A stretch of DNA of 64,000 nt, taken from the NCBI GenBank assembly GCA_026260175.1, contig JAKCWW010000019.1, positions 62,001-126,000 on the forward strand. The letters are read 5' to 3'. The position numbers were made by a program, and so were the translations under genes. Source of the stretch: Reticulitermes lucifugus. Lineage: Eukaryota > Arthropoda > Insecta > Blattodea > Rhinotermitidae. A model generated the notes under the pieces. That model saw only the letters and a list, made by a program, of their open reading frames with translations. It had not been told where the DNA came from and searched no databases. Shown here one piece after another: positions 48,370-59,894 of this stretch (the first letter of the stretch is position 1; every line of letters starts with the position of its first letter).

Positions 48370-48905
48370 CCAGAATTAAATATTTAAAGCTCAGTGGTTA
48401 CTATATGTGTAACTAACTAACTCCACGGAGCAGAGTCCTTCTTGAGAAGCTAGCATGTCGTCAGCTAGTCAAGAAATTTCTCGCGTTTTGTGGAAACCTA
48501 AGGTTCATTACCGCACTCACAAGAGCCCGCTACCTGTCCCTATCCTCAGCCAAAGAATCAGTCCAGGTCCGAGGCTTTGTATAGTGGTTCGTAACATGGT
48601 AATTTTTTATGGTGAGGAGTGGTTAGCACCTCGCCCAAACACGAAGCTGGAGGGCCACCTCTTGTCGTCTGTCCGCGACTGCTTATTCAATGTATTCGCA
48701 GCTACCCTCCATATCCGGAGGCCGTTCCTCCATCTGCCACCCGAGGACGCGCCATGCCGTGGTGACAGGGATCCACTTGTCATGGAACTAAATGTGTAAC
48801 ATGCTTTAAAACTCCGCCTTTTGACCCACAGTGTACTTACATGTTTCGCATGTTTGTCATTACGATTTCCCTAAGCAGCATTAAACATTGGTGTCTGTAA
48901 TGGAG
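48370..48905 (-). repeat. R1 dispersed repeat, copy 10, split by an insertion
   Basis: The outer parts 48370-48413 (ttaaagctcagtggttacta) and 48792-48905 (cacagtgtacttacatgttt...) join into one inverted R1 copy. They are separated by the composite insert at 48414-48791. Confidence 0.7.
48414..48791 (-). mobile_element. Composite retroposed unit: LINE 3' end plus repeat E, 9-bp target duplication
   Basis: The 9-bp sequence atgtgtaac occurs immediately on both sides (48405-48413 and 48792-48800). The insert starts with the inverted LINE 3' end (taactaactccacggagcag, ctagtcaagaaatttctcgc, up to about 48570). It then passes directly into an unrelated 215-bp segment E (cctcgcccaaacacg, ctgtccgcgactgcttattc, cgaggacgcgccatgccgtg). 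A second piece of E is at 54495-54560. E may be the LINE's own 5' region joined to its 3' end by internal deletion. Confidence 0.7.
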
Positions 48906-49084
48906 ATGCGCTGTGTTCAATGTAAGATATGTGCTGTGTTTTTAAATATTATACATTTACATTTCTGTCTGGGAAATTTAAAAGTCGTAAACTTCAAAAT
49001 TCTCCAATGGGTTCCTGTTGCGTCGAAAAATGAAATATAAACTAGGGAATGCAGTACAGCAGTCATTACATTAACTCCATGTAC

Positions 49085-49215
49085 CCAAATAACTCTGCGG
49101 AACACAGTCGTTCTTGAGCAATCTCGTGCCTCTCAGCTACACAAGAATTTCCGCACCTTATACGTAAAGAGAAATCTTATTACTATGTTCACGAAAGCCA
49201 GACCCTTGGCCCTGT
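49085..49215 (-). mobile_element. LINE 3'-end fragment
   Basis: ctctgcggaacacagtcgtt, cttgagcaatctcgtgcctc, acaagaatttccgcacctta and gttcacgaaagccaga follow the consensus. Confidence 0.65.
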
Positions 49216-49317
49216 TCTGAGTAAGATAAATTCATAATATTTATCTAAAATTAATTTTCATATAATGTGCTACGATCTATGTCGCATCACGTTTATACAC
49301 ATGCCTAACCTGGTATT

Positions 49318-49560
49318 CTATGGAGCACAATTTTTGTTGGGATGCAGGTAGAAATTTAGATAATCAAGAATTTCTCCAAATTTATGCAACCCAAATGTTT
49401 GTTACTATGTACACGAGCCAGATGAATCCTGTTGACATATCCTGTTTCCTTGAGATACTTAATAGGCTATTATCCTTCCACCTATGCCGAATTTTCCCAA
49501 GAGGTCTTTACGTTCGGGGCCTCGGAACGCAGCTTGGTAGTCACTTCTCATCATCCGCAT
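49318..49560 (-). mobile_element. LINE 3' fragment extending into coding tail
   Basis: tatggagcacaatttttgtt, agataatcaagaatttctcc and tacacgagccagatg, then a region aligning with the antisense of the -GRPRRRWED- block (aataggctattatccttcca, cgaggcccc-like ggggcctcgg). Confidence 0.6.
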
Positions 49561-50019
49561 GTCTCAGGCATTGCATATCCTTATTTTTTCATGCTGTTTC
49601 TTTTTTGGCTGTCACTTTTCATAACACTGCACATATGTTGCTGTTATGCTATTTGATTCAGGGCCCTTCGTGACACTGAACAGAACTCGGTTTACATTTT
49701 GAAGAGACACATGAAAACAGGAAATTTTTCGATATGCAGCCACAACACTGAATAAATCCTCTATGCTGTAACACTTCTTGCATGCATTCGAAATTTTTCC
49801 GATTGGAATCTTGGCCTTATGGTAAATATTTTAACTAGAGTTTTTAAGAGTTTTCCTTAGTCTCTCCAGGTGAATGCAAGGATAGTAGCTTGGAATAAGT
49901 CACGACCATATCGAGGAAATAGGCGACATATTCAGACTGTATTTGTTCGGAAAAGCTCAAGGAAACATACCTCTTGCGACACGGAGAGCGTATGACATGG
50001 GAACATGAAATTTAAAGGA

Positions 50020-50150
50020 CTAAATTAAACGGTGAACATATGGCATTATTGAACAGGCTTAGGATATGATAGAGTGGCGGGATCTTTTGAGCAAGTCTAT
50101 AATTTTTTCCGTTGACGGTTTGGTTAGCCGAGTAAGTGTCAGTTTTTCAG
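50020..50150 (+). mobile_element. LINE 3'-end relic
   Basis: ggcttaggatatgatagagt then ggcgggatcttttgagcaa is the eroded L-A-Q-D-R-D-x-W-R-D-L coding block, as at 30595. Confidence 0.5.
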
Positions 50151-50221
50151 AGTTAATTTGCTCCATGAAAGTATTTGTGAACTTGAAAATATGACGGACT
50201 CGCTTTCATAACTTTGCACTC

Positions 50222-50420
50222 CTTTAAATTTAAAGCTCAGCGGTAACTACACGCACCTCCTGGTTAAACATTAAAATTCTCTTCCATTTGCCCACGCATT
50301 ATGTATATGTGTGTGTTGTATATGATTCTCACAACGAATGGCAATTATTTTTCTAAACAACATTTATTGGGCGGTCTTTGAAATGGAGTGTGTTTATTCT
50401 GTGGTAGAAAGTGAATGTTA
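50222..50420 (-). repeat. R1 dispersed repeat, copy 11
   Basis: tttaaagctcagcggtaact, ttaaacattaaaattctctt, atggcaattatttttctaaa and gggcggtctttgaaatggag match 63128 and 9825. Confidence 0.7.
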
Positions 50421-50534
50421 AATATTATTTAGACTTACGCCATGCTTAAAAAATTATTCAAATATTGTAGGTTAATTTTAAAACATGAATTGTCCTTATG
50501 CTTAACTAAGTAATACAAGGCAAAGTAGTATATT

Positions 50535-50770
50535 GAAGTGGAGGCATAGCTTCACTTTCTCTAAACCTCGACTGTAGATAGGGTGAGTGTTCAGTTTTCA
50601 AAGAAGTCTCTTTATCTCCGGCGAAACACCGGACACCCCTTGTGTTTGGTGGGCCCCAGGGTCGATCCATAGGCTGTTCAGAAGAGAAAAGTATTTGCGG
50701 GACCCAAACCCAAGTCCCTCATTGCCCAGTCCAAAACCCACTCAGTGTTCTGACTGACCTGTCCCGCCTC
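50535..50770 (-). mobile_element. SINE family A copy
   Basis: Minus strand: ggcgggacaggtcagtcaga head, gggtttgggtcccg B-box-like at 50699-50712, tttggtgggccccagggtcg complement, and the 3' block tctaaacctcgactgtag. Confidence 0.75.
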
Positions 50771-50774
50771 CAGA

Positions 50775-51595
50775 TTTCATAACAAGAAAAAATAAACTTT
50801 TAAACATAGGAAGTGATTTGGTGTAAGAAAATTATTTTCCTAAAATATGACAGTACGTACCATTTCCTTAACGAAGCAAATTCTTTTCCACAGCATGTCA
50901 AAATTAAGAACACGTGTTCAGCTGAGTGAGAATTCCTTCGCATTAGAAAACGTTGAAAGAATCAAACCCCGGCCTACGTATTTGCCGTGCAGTCTTACTC
51001 GAAACATTCATTTCTATTCGCTAACTGAAACATTCAAGACTACTGTCTACAAACCTGGCTACAAACTAAGTTTACAGAACGTCGTGTAGGATAAACCAAA
51101 CTTCATTAAAATATGTACATCTTAGCCTGTGGATGGTCCCGTAGCACTGCGGCTGTTGTAACGCACACAGACTGCCTAACTGGATGTAATTCAAATTATC
51201 TCAGAGCGAGTAGAGACAGAAAATCTTAGACTACAATTTACGCACTGGAACTCTCAAGTCGGAATAAGTAGAATGTAGGGAACATTTCCGACCCTACAGG
51301 AAACGGAACACAGCAAGGAGTAAGTTTCAAGTATGACGCAGTGAGTCTTATCGGTGGGTACCAACATTTTGAAGGAATATGTTGCCCCTGTCTTCAGGGT
51401 CTACATAATTTATGAATGCGGTCCTACATTAGTAATTACTTTCTACTACGCTGGCATATACTCCTAAATTTACACTCAAAAATACAACATTAAAGTACTT
51501 TTCTGTCCAGAAATCCCCGATATCTGAAAGAGCATCGCTTCACCGCCTGTTCTTCTTATAGGAACAATATTAACGTGAAGATGATTATGAAGCAT
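50775..51595. other. Anonymous DNA
   Basis: No supported gene or repeat was recognised. Confidence 0.4.
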
Positions 51596-51599
51596 TAGA

Positions 51600-51745
51600 G
51601 AAATTAAACTGACTGGAGAAAACCGAAAAGAAAAACCCGACCCAGCGCCACTTCGTTTACCACAATCTACATATTGGGTTTCCGATAAAAAGAAAGGACC
51701 TCCGAGGTAAGAGGTCGGCGACTGACCGCATCAGGCATAAGAATT
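51600..51745 (-). repeat. Dispersed repeat family D copy
   Basis: ctggagaaaaccgaaaagaa, cccagcgccacttcgtttac, ggacctccgaggtaagaggt and cggcgactgaccgcatc match the family D end, including its tRNA-like terminus on the minus strand. Confidence 0.55.
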
Positions 51746-51749
51746 CATG

Positions 51750-54105
51750 GCGTTGTTACTATGAAGACCATAATCTGAATACATACCGTAATGAAAACAC
51801 CGACCCTTAGAAGGAATATTCCCCCCCCCCCGAAAATTTTGTCTCCGAACCTAAGGTTACGTTAGAAATTTTATGATGAAGATGATGTAGGTGTGAGAAT
51901 GAACTAAAATTTGTGAAGAATTATAAAACTGCGGAGCCGATTATGAAGTCATACATTCTATTAAAATTAACAAGAATGGAAATGTACGTATAAGGAACGC
52001 GTTCGGATCTCTGGATCTTGGACACTACTGAGATGATCATGCAATTTAATCCACTCCGTTAACTTTTTTATTGTTTACAATTATGCATAAGTCATAAATG
52101 ATTTTGACTATTATTATTATTATTATTATTATTAGGGTCTGTTATTGCATTTCTATCAATATTTATTTGTCTAATTTAATTTAATTTATCGGTGATGGCT
52201 AGACTGAAATTTTCAGCCGTCGACAAATTTGGTAATTGCTTAATTAAAAAAAACGCGTCGTACTTAACTTGAAGGTATGTTCATAATTTATCTACATAAC
52301 ATGTTATATCCTTAGCTAATTAATAAATATTAAATATTATGATTGCACGTGTTTTATGTGCCTTAATTTCGCATCATACAAATCGCATGAAGAAATAAGG
52401 CAGATTAGTAATAATTATTATGGTTGTCGATTATTATAGACGGCAACTGTGGTAATGTTAGTAACCACAGTTGTCATGAATGTGCGTAGATCTTCATGTA
52501 AAGTGTCTACCATTTTATTCCTCTTGTAACCAAATTTTTAATTTCTCGACAGATTTTATTATTCCCCCCTCCCCCTGCCCCAATATTTAACTTCATGAAA
52601 AACCCGCCACCAGGATGAGTGTTGTTATATGCAGACAGATGGACAGAGAGCCGGAAATAAAGAGCGACAGATGGAGAGACGGATAGTCACTTTATGCAAC
52701 ATTGCAAACGCGCCTAAAAGATCTACGTTAAAAACTATATCCTTAACGTGAGAATCCACTTCATATACTCGTAACTTACAATTTAGCCGGTGTTGACAGA
52801 ATCCTTCTTAAGCAATTATTCTTATAGTAGACGATAAACAAATTAGAGCTGATATGATAGGCAGGTAAGGTAGCACGCACAAATATAACGATGTATGCAT
52901 AGATATCTTAGTCATAAATACTGAAGGGAAACGTAGGCGCTAATGGAAGAACAACAATAAAATGGATAAGAATTGTGTTAAGTGTGTTGCGAAATTGATT
53001 ACTTTATCTCTGGGCAGGACGCGTTCCTGGGCTGTTTTAAGCACTATAATGATCCTTCTGGTTCCTTAAAAAGCGAGCAATTTTTTTACTACCTAAGCAG
53101 CAATTAGTTTCTTGGTCATGGCTGTATTTCATGCGGTACATTAAGCTACATACTATTTGTTACAAACTATAAAAATATAACACATTTATTTAATTTTTTG
53201 CGTAAGTGTCGAACTGTTATTGAATATCCTAAATACTTACCCAAGGAATGTGTTTTGGTTTGATTTGATTTGATCTGATCTGATTTGATTTGATTTGATA
53301 TTGTACCGCCACAGGAGCCAGTGAACTGCCGGCGGTCGAGCTGCGTACACACGCACAAAGGAAGCTGTTTACAGATGTGAGTTCCTCTCCGTCATTCAGT
53401 ACATGGTCTGCTACTAAATTCGTCTTGCTTCTAGCTCCTTCACGTCTGAGTACGTCTTCAATTCTCCATGTAATGCTAAAGCTAATGCAATTTGAGGTGC
53501 GAGCGCTGGAAACTGAAGGGGTTACCATGTCAACAAAGACAGAGATGACGCGACTTAGAGGCGTCGCTCTTCACTTGTTACTGTTCCTGTCACCTCTTCC
53601 TCTCATTATTCTTATTTTAAGTTCCTTATATCTGTGTCTTCGTTTCTCTTCGTGCATGGTAGCTTGGGAGACGCGTTTCGGGCGAATTTGAAAATGCAAT
53701 TTAAAGGATGATTTTGCATTTTACGGATAGTCTGTGTGAATAAGATCTGGTATATTTACCCTATAACGTACAGCGGTAAAAATATATACCACCTGATTTT
53801 GAAAATACCTGCGGTTTGTCCACATTGTGTGCGTAGGATGTTTATCTGTTCTGCGAGAGTCACAGGGCAAAGAGTTACTATTTCCCCCAACAACATTAAT
53901 TGGAATGTGGAAATATTTGTAATATAGAGGCAGTGTGTCTTCTGCGAGGCACTAACTGAGCTTTTGAATATTACTTACTTAAATTTTAGAATTCCACGTG
54001 TTGAACCAAAGCTCACATACTTAATTATATTTTGTGCTCACTACCACTCCGGATTTTTCTTTAAGACTAGACAAATTTGGAATTAATTTAATTCTCCTCT
54101 TAATA
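51750..54105. other. Anonymous DNA with simple repeats
   Basis: A C12-type run at 51823-51834, (ATT)n at 52108-52134, a 10-bp perfect hairpin at 52444-52473 (caactgtggt and its complement), and a (TTTGA)n-like tract at 53255-53300. Short frames on both strands at 53167-53691 are unsupported. Confidence 0.5.
53255..53300. repeat. (TTTGA/TCTGA)n pentamer tract
   Basis: About nine consecutive pentamers with T/C variation. Confidence 0.9.
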
Positions 54106-54109
54106 ACTA

Positions 54110-54370
54110 ACCAATTAAACACAAAAGAGTCCTTCATGGAAAATCAGTATTCTTTCAGCTACTCAAGAATTTCCCTGAATTTTGTAGACTCTGAAAGTTC
54201 ATTACATTTATCACAATGATCTGACAATGGACACAATCCTAAGCCACTTCAATCTAGTTCACGTTCTCTCACTTTACTTCTGCAAGACCATTTTTAATAT
54301 TATCATCCAGTTTAACTTGTCCTCGATTTATGTCATAACAAATGATCCACCCAATTTAAAGGCCTTGCTT
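54110..54370 (-). mobile_element. LINE 3' fragment extending into coding tail
   Basis: agagtccttcatggaaaatc, agctactcaagaatttccct and tttgtagactctgaaagttc, followed by the antisense -DNIKMxL- segment (atttttaatattatcatcca). Confidence 0.65.
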
Positions 54371-54494
54371 ATCAATTCGCGATATTTTAAATTTTTACTA
54401 TGATGGATTACTATCGCTACAACCCACAAAATGGAGGACTGTCCTTTGTCAAATTTCTATGGCTGTTTAATGAAAATACTCGTATTGAGAGCTA

Positions 54495-54560
54495 AACTAG
54501 ATATCTGCAGGCCGCAACCTGAGGATGCGCAATGATTTGGTGACAAAAGATCCTCTTAAT
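54495..54560 (-). repeat. Repeat E fragment
   Basis: ctgcaggccgcaacctgagg then atgcgcaatgatttggtgac matches the terminal part of segment E at about 48715-48770. Confidence 0.6.
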
Positions 54561-54819
54561 ATGGCGCCTGCCAAACACAGTTTACATTACAATGTTTCCG
54601 TATTGATTTTAGAAATGAATTATAATTATTTGCAGAGCGTTTTTCTTGTGTCGAACTCTACCTATATAAGGATAAAAACACACCTGCAGTATTACATAAG
54701 CCTAATGACTGAAACCTACCGATATCTTTTACAATATATTTAAGATGTTCTTAGAAACGATGATAAAAATTAAGAAAGACTAGATAGATAGAGTCTGTCG
54801 TGGAAGAGTTGAGAAAGTT

Positions 54820-55010
54820 TAGTCTAAAAATTTAAGGACAGAAATCGCTTGGAAGACCTAGGCGTAGATTGATCACAGAGAGCGGATCTTTGACAGAATG
54901 GACCATAAGGCTGTGTACTATATTTGGTTGTTGCAGGATAGTTTCCATCGTGATCTTCAGAATACAGCAACAAATCTCCTTAAAATGAGAACTTCTTTAC
55001 TCTCGCAGGC
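54820..55010 (+). mobile_element. LINE 3'-end relic
   Basis: The plus frame reads L-G-R-P-R-R-R-L-I-T-E-S. A gttgcaggatagtttccatc stretch corresponds to A-Q-D-R-x-R-W, followed by the 3' block. Frame-broken. Confidence 0.6.
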
Positions 55011-55014
55011 CGCT

Positions 55015-56375
55015 GTTAATTTGTCAAGAAAGACTATATGACATTTAGTCATCGAAAAATAAGGTGTAAGTAGAAGGGACAAATCTGTCCTTATTCTGTC
55101 CCCGTTTAGAAAGTTCCAGGCAAAAGTAATTGTCAAAAACGATGTCTTTATCAGGTAGTCGAGAAACACCTACGCTTCATTCGGTATTTGCAGCCTCTAC
55201 ATTTGCAGTAGCATGGCTTATTACATCACGCTGTCTTTCAAGAAATGCTCAGTCTCACAGCGTGCATATTCAGTGAACTCATAATGTCAAAGTGCCCCTG
55301 ACGGACTATAGTATGTGTAAATCATTGCCAGATTTTTTCTCGCCGAATTTTCAATTGCCTTTCGCTTGTAAATATATAGTAAAAAATGACATATCAATTG
55401 GTCATTAATGTCAGTGTTATTTCCCGAAACTTCCGTTACATCTATGTTACACAATTTCTCTGCCTTTTTCGAATAGACTCAATGAGAGAAGATCCGACAA
55501 AGTTTTTCGCCGTCTTCAGTAAAGATTAAAGGGAGAACTCTGAAAAGCGCAACTTCAAAGAGACCTGGTACATCGTGCACGGTGTAACAAGCCAGTCCAA
55601 TTAGACTTATGGCAGGCAGGTGGGCCTAATCAGTTTTGTAACAACTAATGGCAAGCTGTTACAACCCGAGCTGCTTTATCAACGACCCCTAACATTTCCA
55701 TCAATAGAAATTCCCCGGTCTCTACCTTCTTTCCTTCAAAAAGGCTGAAAAAGGGCTTCAACAATTTTTAAACGGGAGTATTAATTCACTCCTTTACTCT
55801 AGAATCAATTTTCTAAGGTAGGGATCGGGATATACAAAAATAAATAGTTGTGAACAAGTTTAAGTATGCAAAGAGGAAATATTATGACACACTTGCATTA
55901 TTAGGAGCCTTAACTTTGCAGTACAGAAACTCCGTCTTAAGACATGTATTCTCCAGGAGAAAATTTCGTGTACTGAATTTGGTGGTGCGGAAAAAATTGT
56001 TGAGAACATAATAACTGTAGAAGGACCACCGGGCAGTTTGATTTCAGTAATGAGTACAGCCTTTACCCATACTCGGTAAAAAATTAGCTGACTTTTCAAA
56101 CTGCTCATGCCAATGTCTGTTAAATGTAAGTACACACTTTGACCCTGTGAACGCCACTTGCGTGCTGTGCGGTACGTGTTATATTACGCCTCACTCATGT
56201 ATTCGGCATTGTCCATAGGCTGAAATGGATTTGACGTAAACGACATGGGCAATGCGCAATGCCTAACACAGGCGCCAATAATCATGTAACGAAAACTATT
56301 GCCACGAATATCCAGTAAATCAGTAACTATGAATTTTGACGTTTTTAAACGGTAAAATTTCATTTTCTTCATAAA
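55015..56375. other. Anonymous DNA; balanced block at 55540-55720
   Basis: 55540-55720 is non-repetitive within the window and contains several TAAT cores; a regulatory role is speculative. Otherwise nothing could be supported. Confidence 0.35.
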
Positions 56376-56380
56376 ATTCT

Positions 56381-56654
56381 GGGCGGGATAGCGTAGTCGG
56401 TATAGCGACTCGCTACGAGCTGGACGGTCCGGGGATCGAATCCCCGAGATTTTCAGCACCTGTCCAGACTTTCTCTGGTGCCTTCCAGCCCCCTGTACAA
56501 TGGGTACCGTGTTATTCTCGGGGGTAAAGCGGCCGGGGCGTGGAGTTGACTACCTGCCCCCATCTAGTGCCGAGATTCAATAAAGAGTAGAGCTATACCT
56601 CTACTCCCCCTCTGGGCCTTCATGGCCTGTTCTAGGGAGAACTTTACCTTTACC
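56381..56654 (+). mobile_element. SINE family A, best-preserved full-length copy
   Basis: Head gggcgggatagcgtagtcgg with the A-box region, perfect B box gggatcgaatccc at 56432-56444, middle tgggtaccgtgttattctcg and gggtaaagcggccggggcg, then gccttcatggcctgttctag and a TTTACC tail. About 274 bp. Flanks ataaaattct (56371-56380) and atgatattct (56655-56664) agree at 8 of 10 positions, a plausible aged target duplication. Confidence 0.9.
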
Positions 56655-56664
56655 ATGATATTCT

Positions 56665-57770
56665 GTGTTATGACATCGTGTAGTTTGTAGGTAGTTACCA
56701 AAGTTTCGAAGCACCATAAGACCCAGATCTTCAGTGTGGCAGGTGTTTCCGAAATATTGGTAGAAAGCGTACCTCACGAACTACAAGGTGTACCTTAACC
56801 AACAATACGAGATTCATATGATCATTATACATACATAATTGGGGTTGGCTTTACTTGACTCCTGACACAAATTTTATAGCGGGACTTTAATAGTTTCGTC
56901 TCGCCGTGCACTTAATACGTACTAAAACGCAGCGGCTTGGTTTCAGTCAACACAAGTTTATCACGCGTAAGATCAAGACACATGTAAATGGTACAACAAA
57001 GTAGCTTCACAAACCTGTAGAAGAAAATTGCATCTACACATTCCCCTCAATTGCACATTTTCACATAGAACAGTGAGTTTATAACTGATGGGCTTGTTTG
57101 ACATGCATATATTTGTGAATGAGTTTAAATTGTCACGAATAGGATGTTAACATGTATGTTATACTAACCAGATTATTAGAAAAGTAATTTTACATATGTT
57201 GAAAATTAAGCTCTTAATATTATATTTAATTTAATTCTCCTTATATATTTTAATGCCTGACAGTGTGAGAAAAATCTATCAGGTTTTTATACTCACTATT
57301 TAATGAAAATATTGATCAAGTATTTCTTGACAGTTCAGTCACGAAAGAAACATACGCACTGATATATTTACTATGCAGAACCCATGAAGTTAAATCGTTA
57401 AATAGCTGGCAATTTGTATTATTCTTGATTTACCTCAGATGGTCCTGTGACCGAAACATGTAGGCCAGCTTGTGTTGAAGAAAGCACACACAGAATTGGT
57501 GCGTAATCTGCTTTTCGTGGAACAAGTTACTTATAATGAGACAGTCACATTATACATCCTACGCACGTCATGACTAGGGCAGTCTCAGCAATTTACTGTC
57601 TTCTGCAAGAGACAGGGCACCTATTCTATTTTGTTTGGTCCCTATATTCTGGCTGCTAACCTAGCCCCAGTCAACAAATTCAGAGTCCATTTTATGACTG
57701 TAAAACTGGCACAAAAGCTGGAAATTTCTTACAGTGTGGTTCGAGTTCATTTCGAGACAATTCCATGTGG
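56665..57770. other. Anonymous AT-rich DNA
   Basis: Apart from the hairpin at 57434-57464, nothing could be supported. Confidence 0.4.
57434..57464 (+). ncRNA. Hammerhead-core-like hairpin (candidate, degenerate)
   Basis: ctcagat, stem ggtc/gacc around ctgt (57441-57452), then gaaac and atgtagg. The stretch ccgaaacatgtagg is identical to that at 19446-19459, so both derive from one repeat family. Confidence 0.3.
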
Positions 57771-57774
57771 GATA

Positions 57775-57865
57775 CTTTAGTGGGTAAAAGAATTGGGCAG
57801 TTTTTCTCCAAGTAATTCAGTCTTCCCTGACATTACCATTTCACCACTGCTCCATAATCGTCCAT
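57775..57865 (+). repeat. Dispersed repeat family D, inverted copy
   Basis: The complement reads ggagcagtggtgaaatggta then acttggagaaaaactgccca, the family D block order. Confidence 0.5.
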
Positions 57866-57869
57866 TCTT

Positions 57870-58720
57870 CTAACAGATACTGTATATAATCTTAGAAATT
57901 AAAGGCGTCGTTAAATAACACATTTAAAATAAAAAATAGAAGCTAAGTCCCTTATATCCAGGATATTTTTTACCTGATATTACTTGAAACAGAAGCCACA
58001 AGCAGATGGACACATGCAGACAGATATTTTTTATTATGCCGTTACTATACATATTGACCTTATCCCAACCCCTCTCCTTAATGTAATGGATTGCGAATAA
58101 GAGAACTGATTTTCGAACTTTGTTGCTACCTTTGTCGTGTTTTAGTGGTTACTATGGGGTTGGGTTGTGATATAAAGCGCTACGGTTTTTCTCCATCAAA
58201 ACCACTTGCAATAACAGATTGCAATGGTCGTTAAGAAGCAGTAAAGATGGGTAGCTCTGCTTCACTTAGCATTACAGCGTCGTGTTTTTCCGATAAAGTC
58301 TGTCAAGATATCTCTTACAAACTATTCAAATGCATTGTGTGAGGACTAGTGAAACTCCATTAAATCATGAATGGGTACTTAAGTTTCGGTCGGTCGGCAT
58401 TGCGGCGTTGCGGCGTCGTAATTTGCCGATGTATGTATATATATATATATGTGCAAAATAGGTCTGGAGGAAAACTGTCTGGCAACAGACGTAGTATGAT
58501 CTCATTTGTTCGTCAAGTACAACTTCCTGGAACTCGTAGTTCTCGTGGCATAACATGTGAGCTACTTACGACCGTCGCTACAGAGCAGCAATTATGGCAT
58601 ATTTATTAGTTGGTGTCCGTATAAGACATGGGTAAATTATAATAAAAGTTACGTCTTCCTTCACGTCCCTAGAGGACGATGCTCTAATCGTTGAAACACA
58701 TTAGCGTCAGATGACGTTCA
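57870..58720. other. Anonymous DNA with a short (TA)n
   Basis: A (TA)n-like run lies at 58434-58450. Nothing else was recognised. Confidence 0.45.
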
Positions 58721-58728
58721 GCGGGATA

Positions 58729-59894
58729 AAGTAGTAGCAGTGCATATTGAAGTGTATAATGTAATAGCAGTGCGTATTGAAGTGGATAATGTAATAGCAG
58801 TGCGTAATGAAGTGGATAATGTAATAGCAGTGCGTGTTGAAGTGGATAATGTAGTAGCAGTGCGTATTGAATTGGATTATGTAGTAGAAGTGTGTATTGA
58901 ATTTGATAATGTAGTAACAGTGCGTATTGAATTGAATAATGCAGTAGCAGTGCGTATTGAATTGGATAATGTAGTAGCAGTGCGTATTGAATTGGATTAT
59001 GTAGTAGCAGTGCGTATTGAATTGGATTATGTAATAGCAGTGCGTATTCAATTTGATTATGTAGTAGCAGTGCGTATTGAATTGGATAATGTAGTAGCAG
59101 TATGCATTGAATTTGATAATGTAGTAGCGGTGAGTATTGAATTGGATAATGCAGTAGCAGTGCTTATTGAAGTGGATTATGTAATAGCAGTGCGTATTGA
59201 AGTGGATTATGTAGTAGCAGTGCGTATTGAAGTTGGTAATATAGTAGCAGTGCGTATTGAATTCGATAATGTAATAGCAGTGCGCATTGAAGTGGATAAT
59301 GTAATAGCAGTGCGTATTGAAGTGGATAATGTAGTAGCAGTACGTATTGAATTGGATAATACAGTAGCAGTGCGTATTGAATTGGATAATGTAGTAGCAG
59401 TATGTATTGAAGTGGATAATGTAGTAGCAGTGCGTATTGAATTGGATAATGTAATAGCAGTGCGTATTGAATTGGATAATGCAGTAGCATTGCGTATTCA
59501 ATTTGATTATGTAGTAGCAGTGCGTATTGGATTGAGTAATGTAGTAGCAGTATGCATTGAATTTGATAATGTAGTATCAATGCGTATTGAATTGGATAAT
59601 GCAGTAGCAGTGCTTATTGAAGTGGATTATCTAGTAGCAGTGCGTATTGAAGTGGATTATGTATTAGCAGTGCATATTGAATTGGATAATGTAGTAGCAG
59701 TGCGTATTGAAGTGGATAATGTAGTAGCAGTGCGTATTGAAGTGGATAATGTCGTAGCAGTACGTATTGAAGTGGATTATGTAGTAGCAGTGCATATTGA
59801 ATTGGATAATGTAGTAGCAGTGCGTATTGAAGTGGATAATGTAGTAGCCGTGCGTATTGAAGTGTATAATGTCTTAGCAGTGTGTATTAAAGTT
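58729..59894. repeat. 30-bp minisatellite, about 39 units, with higher-order duplication
   Basis: In phase from 58741: 38 full units of tgcgtattga then a(g/t)tggataat then gtagtagcag, plus partial units at both ends. Units differ mainly at two places: a-g-t-g-g-a-t / a-t-t-g-g-a-t / a-t-t-t-g-a-t, and gta / gca / ata. Because 30 is a multiple of 3 and units are stop-free in several frames, long frames stay open on both strands: plus 58740-60011 (a 10-residue V-A-V-R-I-E-L-D-N-V repeat) and minus 58707-59501 (Y-I-I-x-F-N-T-H-C-Y). The plus frame begins with GTG and has no in-frame ATG until about 59579, so neither frame is treated as a gene. Confidence 0.97.

Noticed and set aside
53229-53691. 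Overlapping ~100-codon frames on opposite strands
   Set aside because: Partly made of the TTTGA pentamer tract; no domain on either strand.
58707-59501. 264-codon minus-strand frame over the minisatellite
   Set aside because: Same cause: the complement of a stop-free unit. No domain or gene context.
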